Shown: positions 7,970-18,543, numbered from the stretch's first letter. The stretch: DNA of 64,000 bases from Comamonadaceae bacterium (GCA_004144865.1 SEAY01000002.1:1-64000); one strand, 5' to 3'. Notes: a model not told the origin generated them from the letters alone. Program-made: numbers and translations.

Positions 7970-8911
7970 TCAGGAAAACGCCGCGCGCAGCTCGGCGACG
8001 GCGGGCGGCGCGGGATGCAGCTGCGAGGTGGGTCCGGCCTTGGCGACCTGGCCCGGCACCTCGTGCCCGACGATGGCGGGCAGCATGCGCGCAACCTGCA
8101 GCAGGCGCGCCATGTCGATACCGGTGTCGTAGCCCATGGCTTCCAGCATGTGGATCGCGTCCTCGCTGCTGATGTTGCCGCTGGCGCCCGGCGCGTAGGG
8201 GCAGCCGCCGAGGCCGCCGAGCGAACCGTCGAAGCGGGTGATGCCGGACTGCACTGCCGCCAGCACGTTGGCCAGGCCCATGCCGCGCGTGTTGTGGAAG
8301 TGCAGCGTGAGCTGCAGCGCCGGGAAGCGCTGCTGCAGTGCCTCGCACATGCGCGCCACGTGCGCGGGATGGGCCATGCCGGTGGTGTCGCAGATCGTCA
8401 GGCCGCGCACGCCCTGGTCGGCGAAGCGCTGCCCCCAGGCGAGCACCTCCGCCTGCGGCACATCGCCCTCCATCGGGCAGCCGAAACACGTGGAGAGCGA
8501 AACGTTGACGGGCGTGCGGCCGTCCACCACGCGGATCACCTCCGACAGCGCGGCGAAGCTCTTCTCGCGCGGCATGCGCAGGTTGGCGAGGTTGTGCGTC
8601 TCGGACGTGGACATCACGAGGTTGAGCTCGTCCGCGCGCGACTCCATGGCGCGCTCGGCGCCGCGCAGGTTGGGCACCAGCACCGTGTATTCCACGCCGG
8701 GCACGCGCCGGATGCGGCCCATCACCTCCTCGGCGTCGCGCAGCATGGGGATGGCCTTGGGCGAGGTGAACGAAGTGACTTCGATCTTCGCGTAGCCGCA
8801 ATCGCCGAGCGCATCCACCAGGCGCACCTTGGCGTCGGTGGGGATGAACTCCGGCTCGATCTGGAAACCGTCGCGCGTGACGACGTCGTTGAAGTGGATG
8901 CGCTTGCTCAT
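7970..8911 (-). CDS. Hydroxymethylglutaryl-CoA lyase-like enzyme
   Basis: The 313-residue TIM-barrel lyase of the DRE-TIM family has the metal- and substrate-binding N-terminal motif, here VTRDGFQ (most relatives have RDGLQ). It also has metal-ligand His residues in LHFHNTRG (H204, H206) and the mobile-loop catalytic Cys in GGLGGCPYAPG (C237). HMG-CoA lyases cleave 3-hydroxy-3-methylglutaryl-CoA to acetyl-CoA and acetoacetate, and some relatives split citramalyl-CoA. The ATG overlaps the end of the CaiB-type gene by four bases (ATGA), indicating translational coupling. The CoA-transferase upstream would supply the CoA thioester. Confidence 0.88.
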   Translation of the reverse strand: MSKRIHFNDVVTRDGFQIEPEFIPTDAKVRLVDALGDCGYAKIEVTSFTSPKAIPMLRDAEEVMGRIRRVPGVEYTVLVPNLRGAERAMESRADELNLVMSTSETHNLANLRMPREKSFAALSEVIRVVDGRTPVNVSLSTCFGCPMEGDVPQAEVLAWGQRFADQGVRGLTICDTTGMAHPAHVARMCEALQQRFPALQLTLHFHNTRGMGLANVLAAVQSGITRFDGSLGGLGGCPYAPGASGNISSEDAIHMLEAMGYDTGIDMARLLQVARMLPAIVGHEVPGQVAKAGPTSQLHPAPPAVAELRAAFS

Positions 8912-10122
8912 GCCTCGCCCTTGATGACGCCGCGGCTCTTGAGCGCGGCGACCTGTTCTTCCGAGATGCCCAGCTCGCGCATCACGGCGTCCGTGTCCTG
9001 CCCGAGGCGCGGCGCGTTGCGCTGGTGCGCGCCGGGCGTGCGCGACAGCTTGGGCACGATGCCCGGCACCGTGAGCGCCTCGCCGTCGGCCAGGCGCACC
9101 TCGTGCAGCATGCCGCGCGCGGCGTAGTGCGGGTCCGCCGCGATGTCGGCGACGGTGTAGATGCGCCCGGCGGGGACGGCCGCGGCATCGAGCGCGCGCA
9201 GCACCTCGTCCACCGTTCGCGTCTTCGTCCAGGCGCCGATCGCCGCGTCGATCTCCGCCACCCGCTTCACGCGCCCCGCGTTGTCGGCGAGCGCCGGATC
9301 GTTGCCCAGGTCGTCGCGGGCTATGGTGGCCATCAGCCGCTTGAAGATGCTGTCGCCGTTGCCGGCGATGAGCGCGTAGCCGCCGTCGCTGCACAGGTAG
9401 GCATTGCTGGGGGCGATGCCCGGCAGCGCGCTGCCGCCGGGGCCGCGCACCGCGCCGAAGGCACTGTATTCGGGCAACAGGCTTTCCATGCAGTTGAAGA
9501 CCGCCTCGTACAAGGCCACGTCGATCACCTGGCCGCGGCCGGAGCGTTGCCGTTCGTGCAGCGCCATCAGGATGCCGATCACGCCGTGCAGCGCCGCGAG
9601 CGTGTCGCCGATGCTGACGCCCACGCGCACGGGCACGCGGCCCGGCTCCGCGGTGAGGTGGCGCAGCCCGCCCATGGCCTCGCCGACCACGCCGAAGCCG
9701 GGGCGATCGCGGTAGGGGCCGGTCTGGCCGTAGCCGCTGATGCGCAGCACCACGAGGCGCGGATTGGCTTCGACGAGCTGCTGCGGATCCAGCCCCCAGC
9801 CCTCCATCGCGCCCGGGCGGAAATTCTCGATCAGCACGTCGGCCTCGGCGGCGAGCTTGCGCACGATGTCCTGCGCATCGGGCTGGCGCAGGTCCAGCGC
9901 GACGGAGCGCTTGTTGCGCGACTGCACCTGCCACCACACCGAGGTGCCGTCCTTCAGCATGCGCCAGTTGCGCAGCGGGTCGCCCGCGCCGGGCGGCTCG
10001 ATCTTCACCACGTCGGCGCCGAAGTCGGCCAGGGTCTTCGCGGCGAAGGGGCCGGCGATGAGCTGGCCCAGCTCCACCACTTTCAGGCCCGCGAGCGGGC
10101 CGGCGGGAGGCTTGGTTTCCAT
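8908..10122 (-). CDS. CaiB/BaiF family (class III) CoA-transferase
   Basis: The 404-residue protein has family III CoA-transferase features: the N-terminal VVELGQLIAGPFAAKTLADF, the CoA-binding NKRSVALDL and FRPGAMEGWG segments, and the catalytic Asp in IGDTLAALHG (D173), which forms the acyl-enzyme anhydride. It transfers CoA between organic acids. Its tight coupling to the HMG-CoA lyase-like gene suggests that it activates a hydroxy- or methyl-branched dicarboxylate for cleavage. The acid itself cannot be read from sequence. Confidence 0.9.
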   Translation of the reverse strand: METKPPAGPLAGLKVVELGQLIAGPFAAKTLADFGADVVKIEPPGAGDPLRNWRMLKDGTSVWWQVQSRNKRSVALDLRQPDAQDIVRKLAAEADVLIENFRPGAMEGWGLDPQQLVEANPRLVVLRISGYGQTGPYRDRPGFGVVGEAMGGLRHLTAEPGRVPVRVGVSIGDTLAALHGVIGILMALHERQRSGRGQVIDVALYEAVFNCMESLLPEYSAFGAVRGPGGSALPGIAPSNAYLCSDGGYALIAGNGDSIFKRLMATIARDDLGNDPALADNAGRVKRVAEIDAAIGAWTKTRTVDEVLRALDAAAVPAGRIYTVADIAADPHYAARGMLHEVRLADGEALTVPGIVPKLSRTPGAHQRNAPRLGQDTDAVMRELGISEEQVAALKSRGVIKGEA

Positions 10123-10156
10123 GGGCGCGGAGTGTGCGGGCCCCGGCCGCGCGCGT

Positions 10157-11104
10157 CTATTGCTGATTGCGCCGCGCAGGTTTCGCCTTTTGCGAAGGCT
10201 CGGCGAGGAAGTCCACCAGGTCGCGCACGGCCGGGTCCACGGGTCCGCTGCGCGTGGCGACCAGCAGGCGGCGCGACGCCCACGGGTCCGACAGCGCGCG
10301 CCAGCGCAGCTTCATCGCCGCGAGGATGGGCAGTGCCGCCGACTTCGGCAGCACGGCGATGCCCAGGCCGGAGGCGACCAGGTGGCAGACGGCGTCGAAG
10401 CTGCGCACCTGCATGCGCAGGCGCAGCGGGCGCCCCGCCGCGTGGGCGGCCTCGTGCTGCTTCTGCAGCAGCGCGGCGCCGTCGGCGAGGCTGATCCAGT
10501 CCTCGTCCAGCGCCTCGGCGAAAGCCACGGCGCCGCGGCCGTTGAGGCGATGGCGCGGCGGCAGCACGAGCACCAGCTCGTCGCGGCGGAACAGGCGGCA
10601 ATCCAGGTCGGGCGTCTCCACGCCTTCGACGAACACCCCCAGGTCGGCGCTGCCTTCGCGCAGGGCCGTGACGACGGCGCCCGAAACCTGCTCGTCGAGG
10701 TCCACGCGCACCTGCCGCGCCTGCTTCGCGTACTGCGCCAGCAGCGGCGGCAGGAACTGGTTGATGGCCGCGGTGCTGGCGCAAAGGCGCAGGTGCGTGG
10801 CGATGCCCTGGCGCAGGTCGGCGAGTTCCGATCCCATCTGCTCCACCGACTGCAGCAGCGTGACCGCATGGCGCGCGAACACGCGCCCGGCGGCCGTGGG
10901 CCGCACCCCGCGGCCGTGGCGCTCGAACAGCGGTTCGCCCACCGCGTCCTCCAGCTCGCGGATGCGCCGGCTGGCGGCGGCCAGGGCCAGGTGCGCTTCG
11001 CGCGCGGCCGCGCTCACGCTGCCGTGCTGCACGCAATCGGCCACGAGGCGGATCGACACGAGGTCGAAGCGCGCGAGGTTGTAGCGGGGGGCCGCGGTGC
11101 TCAC
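10157..11104 (-). CDS. LysR-family transcriptional regulator
   Basis: The 315-residue protein has an N-terminal winged helix-turn-helix (VSIRLVADCVQHGSVSAAAR through LALAAASRRIRELED, about residues 14-50) and a LysR substrate-binding domain from about residue 95. I chose the GTG at 11104 because it puts the HTH at the family position. An ATG further upstream adds 74 Arg/Ser-rich residues that overlap the next gene in another frame. It is the first gene of the CaiB, lyase, receptor run, 34 bases upstream of the CoA-transferase, and is the obvious candidate regulator of that operon. Confidence 0.88.
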   Translation of the reverse strand: MSTAAPRYNLARFDLVSIRLVADCVQHGSVSAAAREAHLALAAASRRIRELEDAVGEPLFERHGRGVRPTAAGRVFARHAVTLLQSVEQMGSELADLRQGIATHLRLCASTAAINQFLPPLLAQYAKQARQVRVDLDEQVSGAVVTALREGSADLGVFVEGVETPDLDCRLFRRDELVLVLPPRHRLNGRGAVAFAEALDEDWISLADGAALLQKQHEAAHAAGRPLRLRMQVRSFDAVCHLVASGLGIAVLPKSAALPILAAMKLRWRALSDPWASRRLLVATRSGPVDPAVRDLVDFLAEPSQKAKPARRNQQ

Positions 11105-11174
11105 GGCAGCACCGTCGATGCCGCGGCTTGGGGATCGCTCATGCGACCGGATGCTGCCACAGAAGGAACGCGGC

Positions 11175-11753
11175 TCAGTCCTCGCCCATGTGCAGCCACT
11201 CCTCCTCGGCCAGCGACTGCATGAACGCGAAGACGGCTTCCAGCACGCCTTCGCGCTCGGCCCATTCGAGCTGCTCGCGAAAGCACAGGCGCTTGGTGAG
11301 CGCCGGGGTGACGCCCCACGCGGCACCGGTGGGGGGCGCGGGCGGGCGTGCCGTGCCGCGCACGGTCTTGCGCGGCGGCAGCAGTTCGCAGAAGGCCTCC
11401 CAGCGCTGCGGGCGCGGGCAGACCCGGTTGTTGCGCCGCGCGAGCAGCAGCGCCGATTCCAGGGTGAAGAGGGGCTGCGCCGCGCGGCGCGTGGACCGCA
11501 GCGGCGACGCGCCGAACGCCGGCTGCGTGCGCGCCCACGCCGCTTCCTCGGTGCCCATGCCGGGCGGCAGCGTCAGCGGCGCCGTCGGCTGGAAGCGCGC
11601 TTCGTGCTGGCGCGACACCTGCGTCCACAGCGCCCAGGCCGAATCGCCATCGCGGTGTTCCACTTCCGGGGCGGGAATCGTGTCGCCGGCTTGCCAGGGA
11701 CGATCGAGGTCGCCACTGCGGGCGGGGGACTTGTGCGTGGGAAGGCGGGCCAT
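11175..11753 (-). CDS. Conserved hypothetical protein (192 aa)
   Basis: The protein starts MARLPTHKSPARSGDLDRPW. It has a Pro/Ala-rich middle and a helical, acidic C-terminus (EQLEWAEREGVLEAVFAFMQ and onward, ending EEEWLHMGED). There is no signal peptide, membrane helix or catalytic motif. Codon use and protein-like composition make it a plausible real gene; it reads as a typical conserved Burkholderiales protein without assigned function. It is divergent from the ABC exporter and upstream of the LysR gene. Confidence 0.6.
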   Translation of the reverse strand: MARLPTHKSPARSGDLDRPWQAGDTIPAPEVEHRDGDSAWALWTQVSRQHEARFQPTAPLTLPPGMGTEEAAWARTQPAFGASPLRSTRRAAQPLFTLESALLLARRNNRVCPRPQRWEAFCELLPPRKTVRGTARPPAPPTGAAWGVTPALTKRLCFREQLEWAEREGVLEAVFAFMQSLAEEEWLHMGED

Positions 11754-11869
11754 ACGGGCCGCGAATGTAGCGGCCCTGCGCCGTCCCGCGGCGATCGGCG
11801 TCAGGGAGGTTAAGCACGCCCCGGACCGTCCGGCTGCGTCGAACGGCAGGGCTGACTACACTGCGCCGC

Positions 11870-13636
<1,767 letters not shown>

Positions 13637-13652
13637 TGCCGGCCGAGTTTGG

Positions 13653-13676
13653 GGGTGGGCAGCAAGCTGCCCACCC
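13653..13676. terminator. Hairpin downstream of the ABC exporter
   Basis: Perfect 11-base-pair stem (GGGTGGGCAGC / GCTGCCCACCC) with loop AA, 17 bases after the exporter stop codon. It is followed by TACGAGG rather than T residues. It belongs to a type of GTGGGC palindromic repeat common in many genomes and could end the transcript or stabilise its 3' end. Confidence 0.5.
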
Positions 13677-13817
13677 TACGAGGTACACGAGGCCAACACC
13701 CTTCTTCGTCGGCCGGCGGTGAGCGCCAAGCCGGACCCCGGCTTGATGGGCGTTGGCGCTCTGAAGCCGCCGAGCCACGGAGGTTCCCCGACTTGTCGAT
13801 CGAGCAGGGTGTTTCCC

Positions 13818-14104
13818 GTCGCGCCAGGCGGTGCGCGGTGCCGGCCCGCATAAAGGGGCGGTGCCTGAAAGGCTGTTCCCGGCGCCGCAGCGTGGCTACG
13901 AGAGCGTCCCAAGGGGACGCGTATCGAGCCACGCGACCGTCTCATGCTCGCGAAGCTGTTCGAGTTCGCAGTTTGGCCGCTTGCGGCCTAACTGCAGACG
14001 AGTTCTTCGCGTGCGGCGCCGGGAACAGCCTTTCAGGTTGCCGGCGCGCTTGCGCGCCGGACACCGCCCCAGCGGGCCGGCACCGCGCACCGCCTGGGGC
14101 GACG
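13818..14104. repeat. Long composite inverted repeat (two nested arm pairs)
   Basis: The outer arms span 13818-13849 and 14073-14104 (26 perfect base pairs plus an imperfect extension). The inner arms span 13864-13888 and 14013-14037 (25 perfect base pairs). The spacings between outer and inner arms differ (14 and 35 bases), and the right spacer contains its own GC-only hairpin. No transposase ORF lies between the arms. Confidence 0.9.
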
Positions 14105-14210
14105 TGGGCGCGCTGCCGGGGAACGCTGGGGTTCGGCTTCGCGCTCACCGCCAGCCTACGAAGAGCGACCCACCCCGGCAAGTCGGGGTTCGCTTCGCGC
14201 TCACCCCGAC

Positions 14211-14657
14211 CTACTGGAGAGGTCCCTTCAGGCCCTTGGGCAGCGGCAGGGGCAGCACGCTGATGCCCTCTTCCAGCAGCGATTCGGTTTCCTCGCGCGT
14301 GGCCTGGCCGCGGATGCCGCGCTCCTCGGTCTCGCCGTAATGGATCTTGCGCGCTTCCTCGGCGAACTTCGCGCCGACGTCCTCGGTGTTGGCCATCACC
14401 TGGCGAACCATCTGCATCCACGCGGCCTGCAGCTGCGCGTTCGGGGCGGACACCACTTCCTGCTTCGGCGGGGCCGCGGCCGGCTCGGACGCGCCCAGGT
14501 TCAGGCGCGGCGCGCTGGGCATCTTGGCGACCTGCGCATCGCCGCACAGCGGGCATTCGACCAGCCCGCGCGCGACTTGCCCCTGGAAATCGTCTTCGGA
14601 GGCGAACCAGCCCTCGAAAGCGTGGGCGTGGCTGCATTGCAGGTTGAGGACCTTCAT
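14211..14657 (-). CDS. DUF1178 family protein
   Basis: The 148-residue protein has the DUF1178 layout. The N-terminus MKVLNLQCSHAHAFEGWF is followed by a zinc-ribbon-like VECPLCGDAQVAKMPSAPRL at about residues 33-52. A Pro/Ala linker leads to the C-terminal helical domain ending DESLLEEGISVLPLPLP-like sequence (VRQVMANTEDVGAKFAEEAR). The first Cys-His group and the CPLC pair probably bind zinc. The function is unknown across the family. The ATG overlaps the end of the Nudix gene by four bases, so the two are translationally coupled at the tail of the nuo gene run. Confidence 0.88.
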   Translation of the reverse strand: MKVLNLQCSHAHAFEGWFASEDDFQGQVARGLVECPLCGDAQVAKMPSAPRLNLGASEPAAAPPKQEVVSAPNAQLQAAWMQMVRQVMANTEDVGAKFAEEARKIHYGETEERGIRGQATREETESLLEEGISVLPLPLPKGLKGPLQ

Positions 14658-15238
14658 GGCTGCACAGGTGGTGCCTGCCAGTCGAGTTTCCAAGCCCCCG
14701 CCACCACGTTCTGGATCCACACGGCCGCCGCCAGGGTCTTGGAGTCCCGCACCTTGCCTTCGCGGCACCAACCGAGGAACTCCTCGGGGCTCGCCGTGAA
14801 GACGTCGAGGAACTCGCCGGCATCCAGCCGCGCGCCGCGGTGCTCCAGCCCGCGGGCAAACCAGATGTGGATGGCCTCGTCCGAGTACGCGACGGTGGGA
14901 TACATGGTGAAAGCGTACGCCCATTCGCGCGCGACGTAACCCGTCTCTTCCAGCAGCTCGCGCTGGCCGCAGGCAAGCGGCTCCTCGCCGGCATCGAGCT
15001 TGCCGGCGGGAATCTCGATGTGCACCTGCCGGGTCGGGTGGCGGTACTGGCGCTCCAGCACGATGCGGCCATCGTCGAGCAGGGGCACCACGGCGACGGC
15101 GCCGGGGTGCAGCACGAACTCGCGCGTCGCGGACGCGCCGTCGGGCAGCCGCACGGTTTCGCGGACGACGTGCAGGAAGTTGCCCTTCAGCAGCTCCTCG
15201 CGGCCCGTCGTGTGCTCGGTCAGGTGCGGATCGGCCAT
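14654..15238 (-). CDS. Nudix hydrolase, ADP-ribose pyrophosphatase type
   Basis: The 194-residue protein has a perfect Nudix box: GKLDAGEE begins it and RELLEETGY ends it, matching GX5EX7REUXEEXGU at about residues 78-100. The preceding strand IVLERQYRHPTRQVHIEIPA is typical of NudF-like ADP-sugar pyrophosphatases. These split ADP-ribose to AMP and ribose-5-phosphate, which may limit protein ADP-ribosylation or recycle NAD-derived products. It lies four bases downstream of the DUF2818 gene in the post-nuo run. Confidence 0.88.
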   Translation of the reverse strand: MADPHLTEHTTGREELLKGNFLHVVRETVRLPDGASATREFVLHPGAVAVVPLLDDGRIVLERQYRHPTRQVHIEIPAGKLDAGEEPLACGQRELLEETGYVAREWAYAFTMYPTVAYSDEAIHIWFARGLEHRGARLDAGEFLDVFTASPEEFLGWCREGKVRDSKTLAAAVWIQNVVAGAWKLDWQAPPVQP

Positions 15239-15242
15239 GGAG

Positions 15243-15545
15243 TCAGTGCCTCGGCTTGTAAAGGTAGCGCCAGACGAAGCCCGGGAACGCGAAGGTGAGG
15301 AACAGCGCCCCGGTCACCGCGTAGAACTCCCAACCCTGCGGGGCGATCTGCCCGGCGCGGCGCTCGAGCAGCAGGCCGATGCCGCCGACGATGAGGTACA
15401 TCAGCACCAGCTCCGCGAGGCGCGTCGCCAGGTTCTTCCCGCGGGGCAAGCGCACCACCCCCAGCAGGCGCTGCGTGAGGAACGGCAGGTTGGCGGCGGC
15501 GAAGGCGAGCAGCAGCACCAGCCAGATGGAGGCAGCTTGGGTCAC
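15243..15545 (-). CDS. DUF2818 small membrane protein
   Basis: The 100-residue protein begins with GTG (VTQAASIWLVLLLAFAAANL) and has three transmembrane segments, at about residues 5-25, 46-62 and 74-93, ending in the basic tail RYLYKPRH. The GTG overlaps the nuoN stop codon (GTGA), so translation is coupled to the last complex I gene. DUF2818 follows nuoN in many Betaproteobacteria. By position it may help complex I assembly, but this is inference only. Confidence 0.85.
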   Translation of the reverse strand: MTQAASIWLVLLLAFAAANLPFLTQRLLGVVRLPRGKNLATRLAELVLMYLIVGGIGLLLERRAGQIAPQGWEFYAVTGALFLTFAFPGFVWRYLYKPRH

Positions 15546-17029
15546 GAACCCAGCATCTTCACGATGGCGTTGGCGCACAGCGTCATCAGGCCGCCGGGCA
15601 GGATGCCCAGGATCAGCACCAGGGCGCCGTTGATCGTGAGCACCACGCGCACGTCGGCCGGCGCCGCCACGGTGGTGGCCGTGATCGGCGCGTCGAAGTA
15701 CATGACCTTGACGACCCGGATGTAGTAGAAGGCCGCCACCAGCGACATCAGCACGGCGAACACCGCCAGGCCGATGTAGAAGGCGCTGCCCGAGACCACC
15801 AGCGCCTGCAGCACGGCCAGCTTGGCGTAGAAGCCCACCATCGGCGGGATGCCGGCCAGCGAGAACAGGCAGATCGACATGATCGCGGCGTACAGCGGGC
15901 TGCGCTGGTTGAGGCCGGCCAGGTCGGCGATCTCCTCGCTCTCGAAGCCCTCGCGCGCCAGCAGCAGGATCACGCCGAAGCTCGCCAGCGTCGTCAGCAC
16001 GTAGGTCACGATGTAGAACATCGCGGAGCTGTACGCGTTGGTGCCAAAGCTCACGTCCTGGTTCACCACGCCGGCCATCAGGCCCAGCAGCACGAAGCCC
16101 ATCTGGCCGATGGTGGAGTACGCCAGCAGCCGCTTGAGGTTGGTCTGCGCGATGGCCGCCAGGTTGCCGATGAACAGCGAGGCGATCGCCAGTACGGCCA
16201 GCATCTGCTGCCAGTCGATGGCCAGCGGCAACAGGCCTTCCACCAGCAGGCGGATGGCGATGGCGAAGGCGGCGAGCTCCGGCGCGGAACCGATCATGAT
16301 GGTCACCGCCGTCGGCGCACCCTGGTACACGTCGGGGATCCACATGTGGAAGGGCGCGGCACCCAGCTTGAACGCGAGGCCGGCGACGATGAACACCAGG
16401 CCGAACACCAGCACCTGGTGCTTGACCTGCGCGCTCGCGATCACCTTGGACACCGTGGCGATGTCCAGCGAACCGGTGGCGCCGTAGATCATCGACAGGC
16501 CGTACAGCAGGAAGCCCGAAGCCATGGCGCCGAGGACGAAATACTTCATCGCCGCTTCGGTGGAGACGGTGTGGTCGCGGCGCAGGGCGACCAGGGCGTA
16601 GCTGGAGAGCGTGAGCAGTTCCAGGCCCAGGTAGATCACCAGGAAGTTGTGGCCGCCGATCATCACGAAGATGCCCAGCAGGGCCAGCAGCGCCAGCGTG
16701 AACAGCTCGCCGCCGCGCATCATGTCGCGGTCGCCCGCGTAGGGGCGGCCGTACACCAGGCAGACCAGCATGGCGATGGAGGCGAAGCACTTGAGCCAGT
16801 TGCCCATGGGGTCGCTCACCACCATGCGGCCGAAGCCGTAGGCGGTCTGCCCTTCCGCGGCCAGGGTGCCCGTCCACCAGGCGGTGGCGGCGAGGGTGGC
16901 CATGGTGAGCCAGTAGGTGGCGGTGCGCAGGCGGCTCTTGACGCCCAGGTCCACCAGGGCGATCACGCAGGTCATCGCGAGCAGGAAGATTTCCGGCGCG
17001 GCGACGGCGAGGCTCATGTTGTCGGTCAT
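15542..17029 (-). CDS. nuoN: NADH-quinone oxidoreductase subunit N
   Basis: The 495-residue integral membrane subunit is one of the three antiporter-like proton-pumping modules of complex I. It has about 14 transmembrane helices. The conserved Lys-bearing helix region (LNQRSPLYAAIMSICLFSLA, with GIPPMVGFYAKLAV after it) and the broken-helix segment LLAYSTIGQMGFVLLG are both present. It is the last structural gene of the nuo run, 22 bases after nuoM, and its stop overlaps the GTG of the DUF2818 gene. Confidence 0.96.
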   Translation of the reverse strand: MTDNMSLAVAAPEIFLLAMTCVIALVDLGVKSRLRTATYWLTMATLAATAWWTGTLAAEGQTAYGFGRMVVSDPMGNWLKCFASIAMLVCLVYGRPYAGDRDMMRGGELFTLALLALLGIFVMIGGHNFLVIYLGLELLTLSSYALVALRRDHTVSTEAAMKYFVLGAMASGFLLYGLSMIYGATGSLDIATVSKVIASAQVKHQVLVFGLVFIVAGLAFKLGAAPFHMWIPDVYQGAPTAVTIMIGSAPELAAFAIAIRLLVEGLLPLAIDWQQMLAVLAIASLFIGNLAAIAQTNLKRLLAYSTIGQMGFVLLGLMAGVVNQDVSFGTNAYSSAMFYIVTYVLTTLASFGVILLLAREGFESEEIADLAGLNQRSPLYAAIMSICLFSLAGIPPMVGFYAKLAVLQALVVSGSAFYIGLAVFAVLMSLVAAFYYIRVVKVMYFDAPITATTVAAPADVRVVLTINGALVLILGILPGGLMTLCANAIVKMLGS

Positions 17030-17051
17030 GTCTTGGTTCTCCCGCTTCCCG

Positions 17052-18530
17052 TCAGAGCTTGGACGCCGCCACGTGCTGCAGGAAGGCGGACACCGACACG
17101 TTCATCACGTCGGTGAAGGGCTTGGGATGGATGCCCATGTAGAGGACGGCCACGGCGAGGATGCCCAGCATCAGGAACTCGCGGGCGTTGATGTCGGTGA
17201 GCGCGCGCACGTTGTCGTTGGCGGCGGCGCCGAAGTAGACGCGCTTGACCATCCACAGGTTGTACGAAGCGCCCAGGATGAGGGCGGTCGCCGCGGCGAG
17301 GCCGATCCAGAAGTTGTACTTCACCGAGGCCAGGATCACCATCCACTCACCCACGAAGCCCGCCGTGGCCGGCAGGCCGCTGTTGGCCATGGCGAACAGC
17401 ACGGCGAAGGCCGCGAAGGTCGGCATGGTGTTCACGACGCCGCCGTAGTCCGCGATCTGGCGCGAGTGCACGCGGTCGTACAGCACGCCGATGCACAGGA
17501 ACATGGCGGCCGAGACGAAGCCGTGGGCGATCATCTGCACGATGCCGCCGGTCACGCCGAGGTCGTTGAAGATGAAGAAGCCGAGCGTGACGAAGCCCAT
17601 GTGCGCCACGGACGAATAGGCCACCAGCTTCTTCATGTCCTGCTGCACCATCGCGACCAGGCCCACGTAGATCACGGCGATCAGCGACAGCGCGATGATC
17701 AGCCAGGCCCACTCGCGCGCGGCGTCCGGCGCGATCGGCATGGAGAAGCGCAGGAAGCCGTAGGCGCCCAGCTTCAGCATGATGGCCGCCAGCACGGCGG
17801 AGCCGCCCGTGGGCGCCTCCACGTGCACGTCGGGCAGCCAGGTGTGCACCGGGAACATCGGCACCTTCACGGCGAAGGCCGCGAAGAAGCCGAAGAACAG
17901 CAGCGTCTGCGCCAGAGACGACAGCGGCAGCTTGTGCCAGGCGAGGATGTCGAAGCTGCCGCCGGCCTTGCTGTACAGGTACACCAGTGCCACCAGCATC
18001 AGCAACGAGCCGAGCAGCGTGTACAGGAAAAACTTGAACGCCGCGTAGATGCGGTTCGGGCCGCCCCAGATGCCGATGATCAGGTACATCGGGATCAGCG
18101 TGGCCTCGAAGAACGTGTAGAACAGCACGCCATCGAGCGCGCAGAAGACGCCGATCATCAGGCCCGAGAGGATCAGGAACGCGCCCATGTACTGGTTCAC
18201 GCGCTCGGTGATCACCTCCCAGGCGGAGATCACCACCACCACGGTGATGAAGGCGGTGAGCAGCACGAACCACAGCGAGATGCCGTCCACACCGAGGTGG
18301 TAGTTCACGTTGAAGCGCGCTATCCACGACTGCTTCTCGACGAACTGCATCGCGGCGGTGCCGGTGTCGAAGCGGCTGTAGAGCGGCAGCGTCACGAGGA
18401 AGCTGACGACGGAGCCGATGAGGGCGATCCAGCGCACCACGCGCGCCTGGTCGTCGCGGCCGAGGGCCAGCAGGATGGCGCCGAAGACGATCGGCGTCCA
18501 GATGGCGAGGCTCAGGAGTCCCACGTTCAT
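17052..18530 (-). CDS. nuoM: NADH-quinone oxidoreductase subunit M
   Basis: The 492-residue antiporter-like membrane subunit of complex I has about 14 transmembrane helices. The signature LPDVHVEAPTGGSAVLAAIM carries the helix-7 region, KKLVAYSSVAHMGFVTLGFF the helix-8 break, and an acidic residue in the FVLLTAFITV/ISAWE segment corresponds to the conserved Glu of helix 5. It translocates protons in the membrane arm. It is 13 bases downstream of nuoL. Confidence 0.96.
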   Translation of the reverse strand: MNVGLLSLAIWTPIVFGAILLALGRDDQARVVRWIALIGSVVSFLVTLPLYSRFDTGTAAMQFVEKQSWIARFNVNYHLGVDGISLWFVLLTAFITVVVVISAWEVITERVNQYMGAFLILSGLMIGVFCALDGVLFYTFFEATLIPMYLIIGIWGGPNRIYAAFKFFLYTLLGSLLMLVALVYLYSKAGGSFDILAWHKLPLSSLAQTLLFFGFFAAFAVKVPMFPVHTWLPDVHVEAPTGGSAVLAAIMLKLGAYGFLRFSMPIAPDAAREWAWLIIALSLIAVIYVGLVAMVQQDMKKLVAYSSVAHMGFVTLGFFIFNDLGVTGGIVQMIAHGFVSAAMFLCIGVLYDRVHSRQIADYGGVVNTMPTFAAFAVLFAMANSGLPATAGFVGEWMVILASVKYNFWIGLAAATALILGASYNLWMVKRVYFGAAANDNVRALTDINAREFLMLGILAVAVLYMGIHPKPFTDVMNVSVSAFLQHVAASKL

Positions 18531-18543
18531 TGTTGTTGTTCCT

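Larger units (their letters stand above)
13637..14210. repeat. Gene-free block of nested palindromic repeats
   Basis: No believable coding sequence is present. The block holds the hairpin at 13653-13676, then a composite inverted repeat. Arm 13824-13849 matches 14073-14098 perfectly (26 bases) and arm 13864-13888 matches 14013-14037 perfectly (25 bases). Inside lie further hairpins, including GCAGTTTGGCC / GGCCTAACTGC (13969-13995, one T-T mismatch) and GCCGGCGCGC / GCGCGCCGG (about 14040-14060). Two GGGGTTCG(G)CTTCGCGCTCACC repeats follow at 14125-14160 and 14182-14214. The whole could fold into one long branched cruciform or RNA structure. Confidence 0.85.

Noticed and set aside
11105-11326. 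N-terminal extension of the LysR gene to an ATG at 11326
   Set aside because: It adds 74 Ser/Arg-rich residues ahead of the helix-turn-helix and overlaps the next gene; the GTG at 11104 gives the family length.
13637-14210. Insertion sequence or remnant transposon
   Set aside because: No transposase-like reading frame and no target-site duplication could be seen; only inverted repeats support it.
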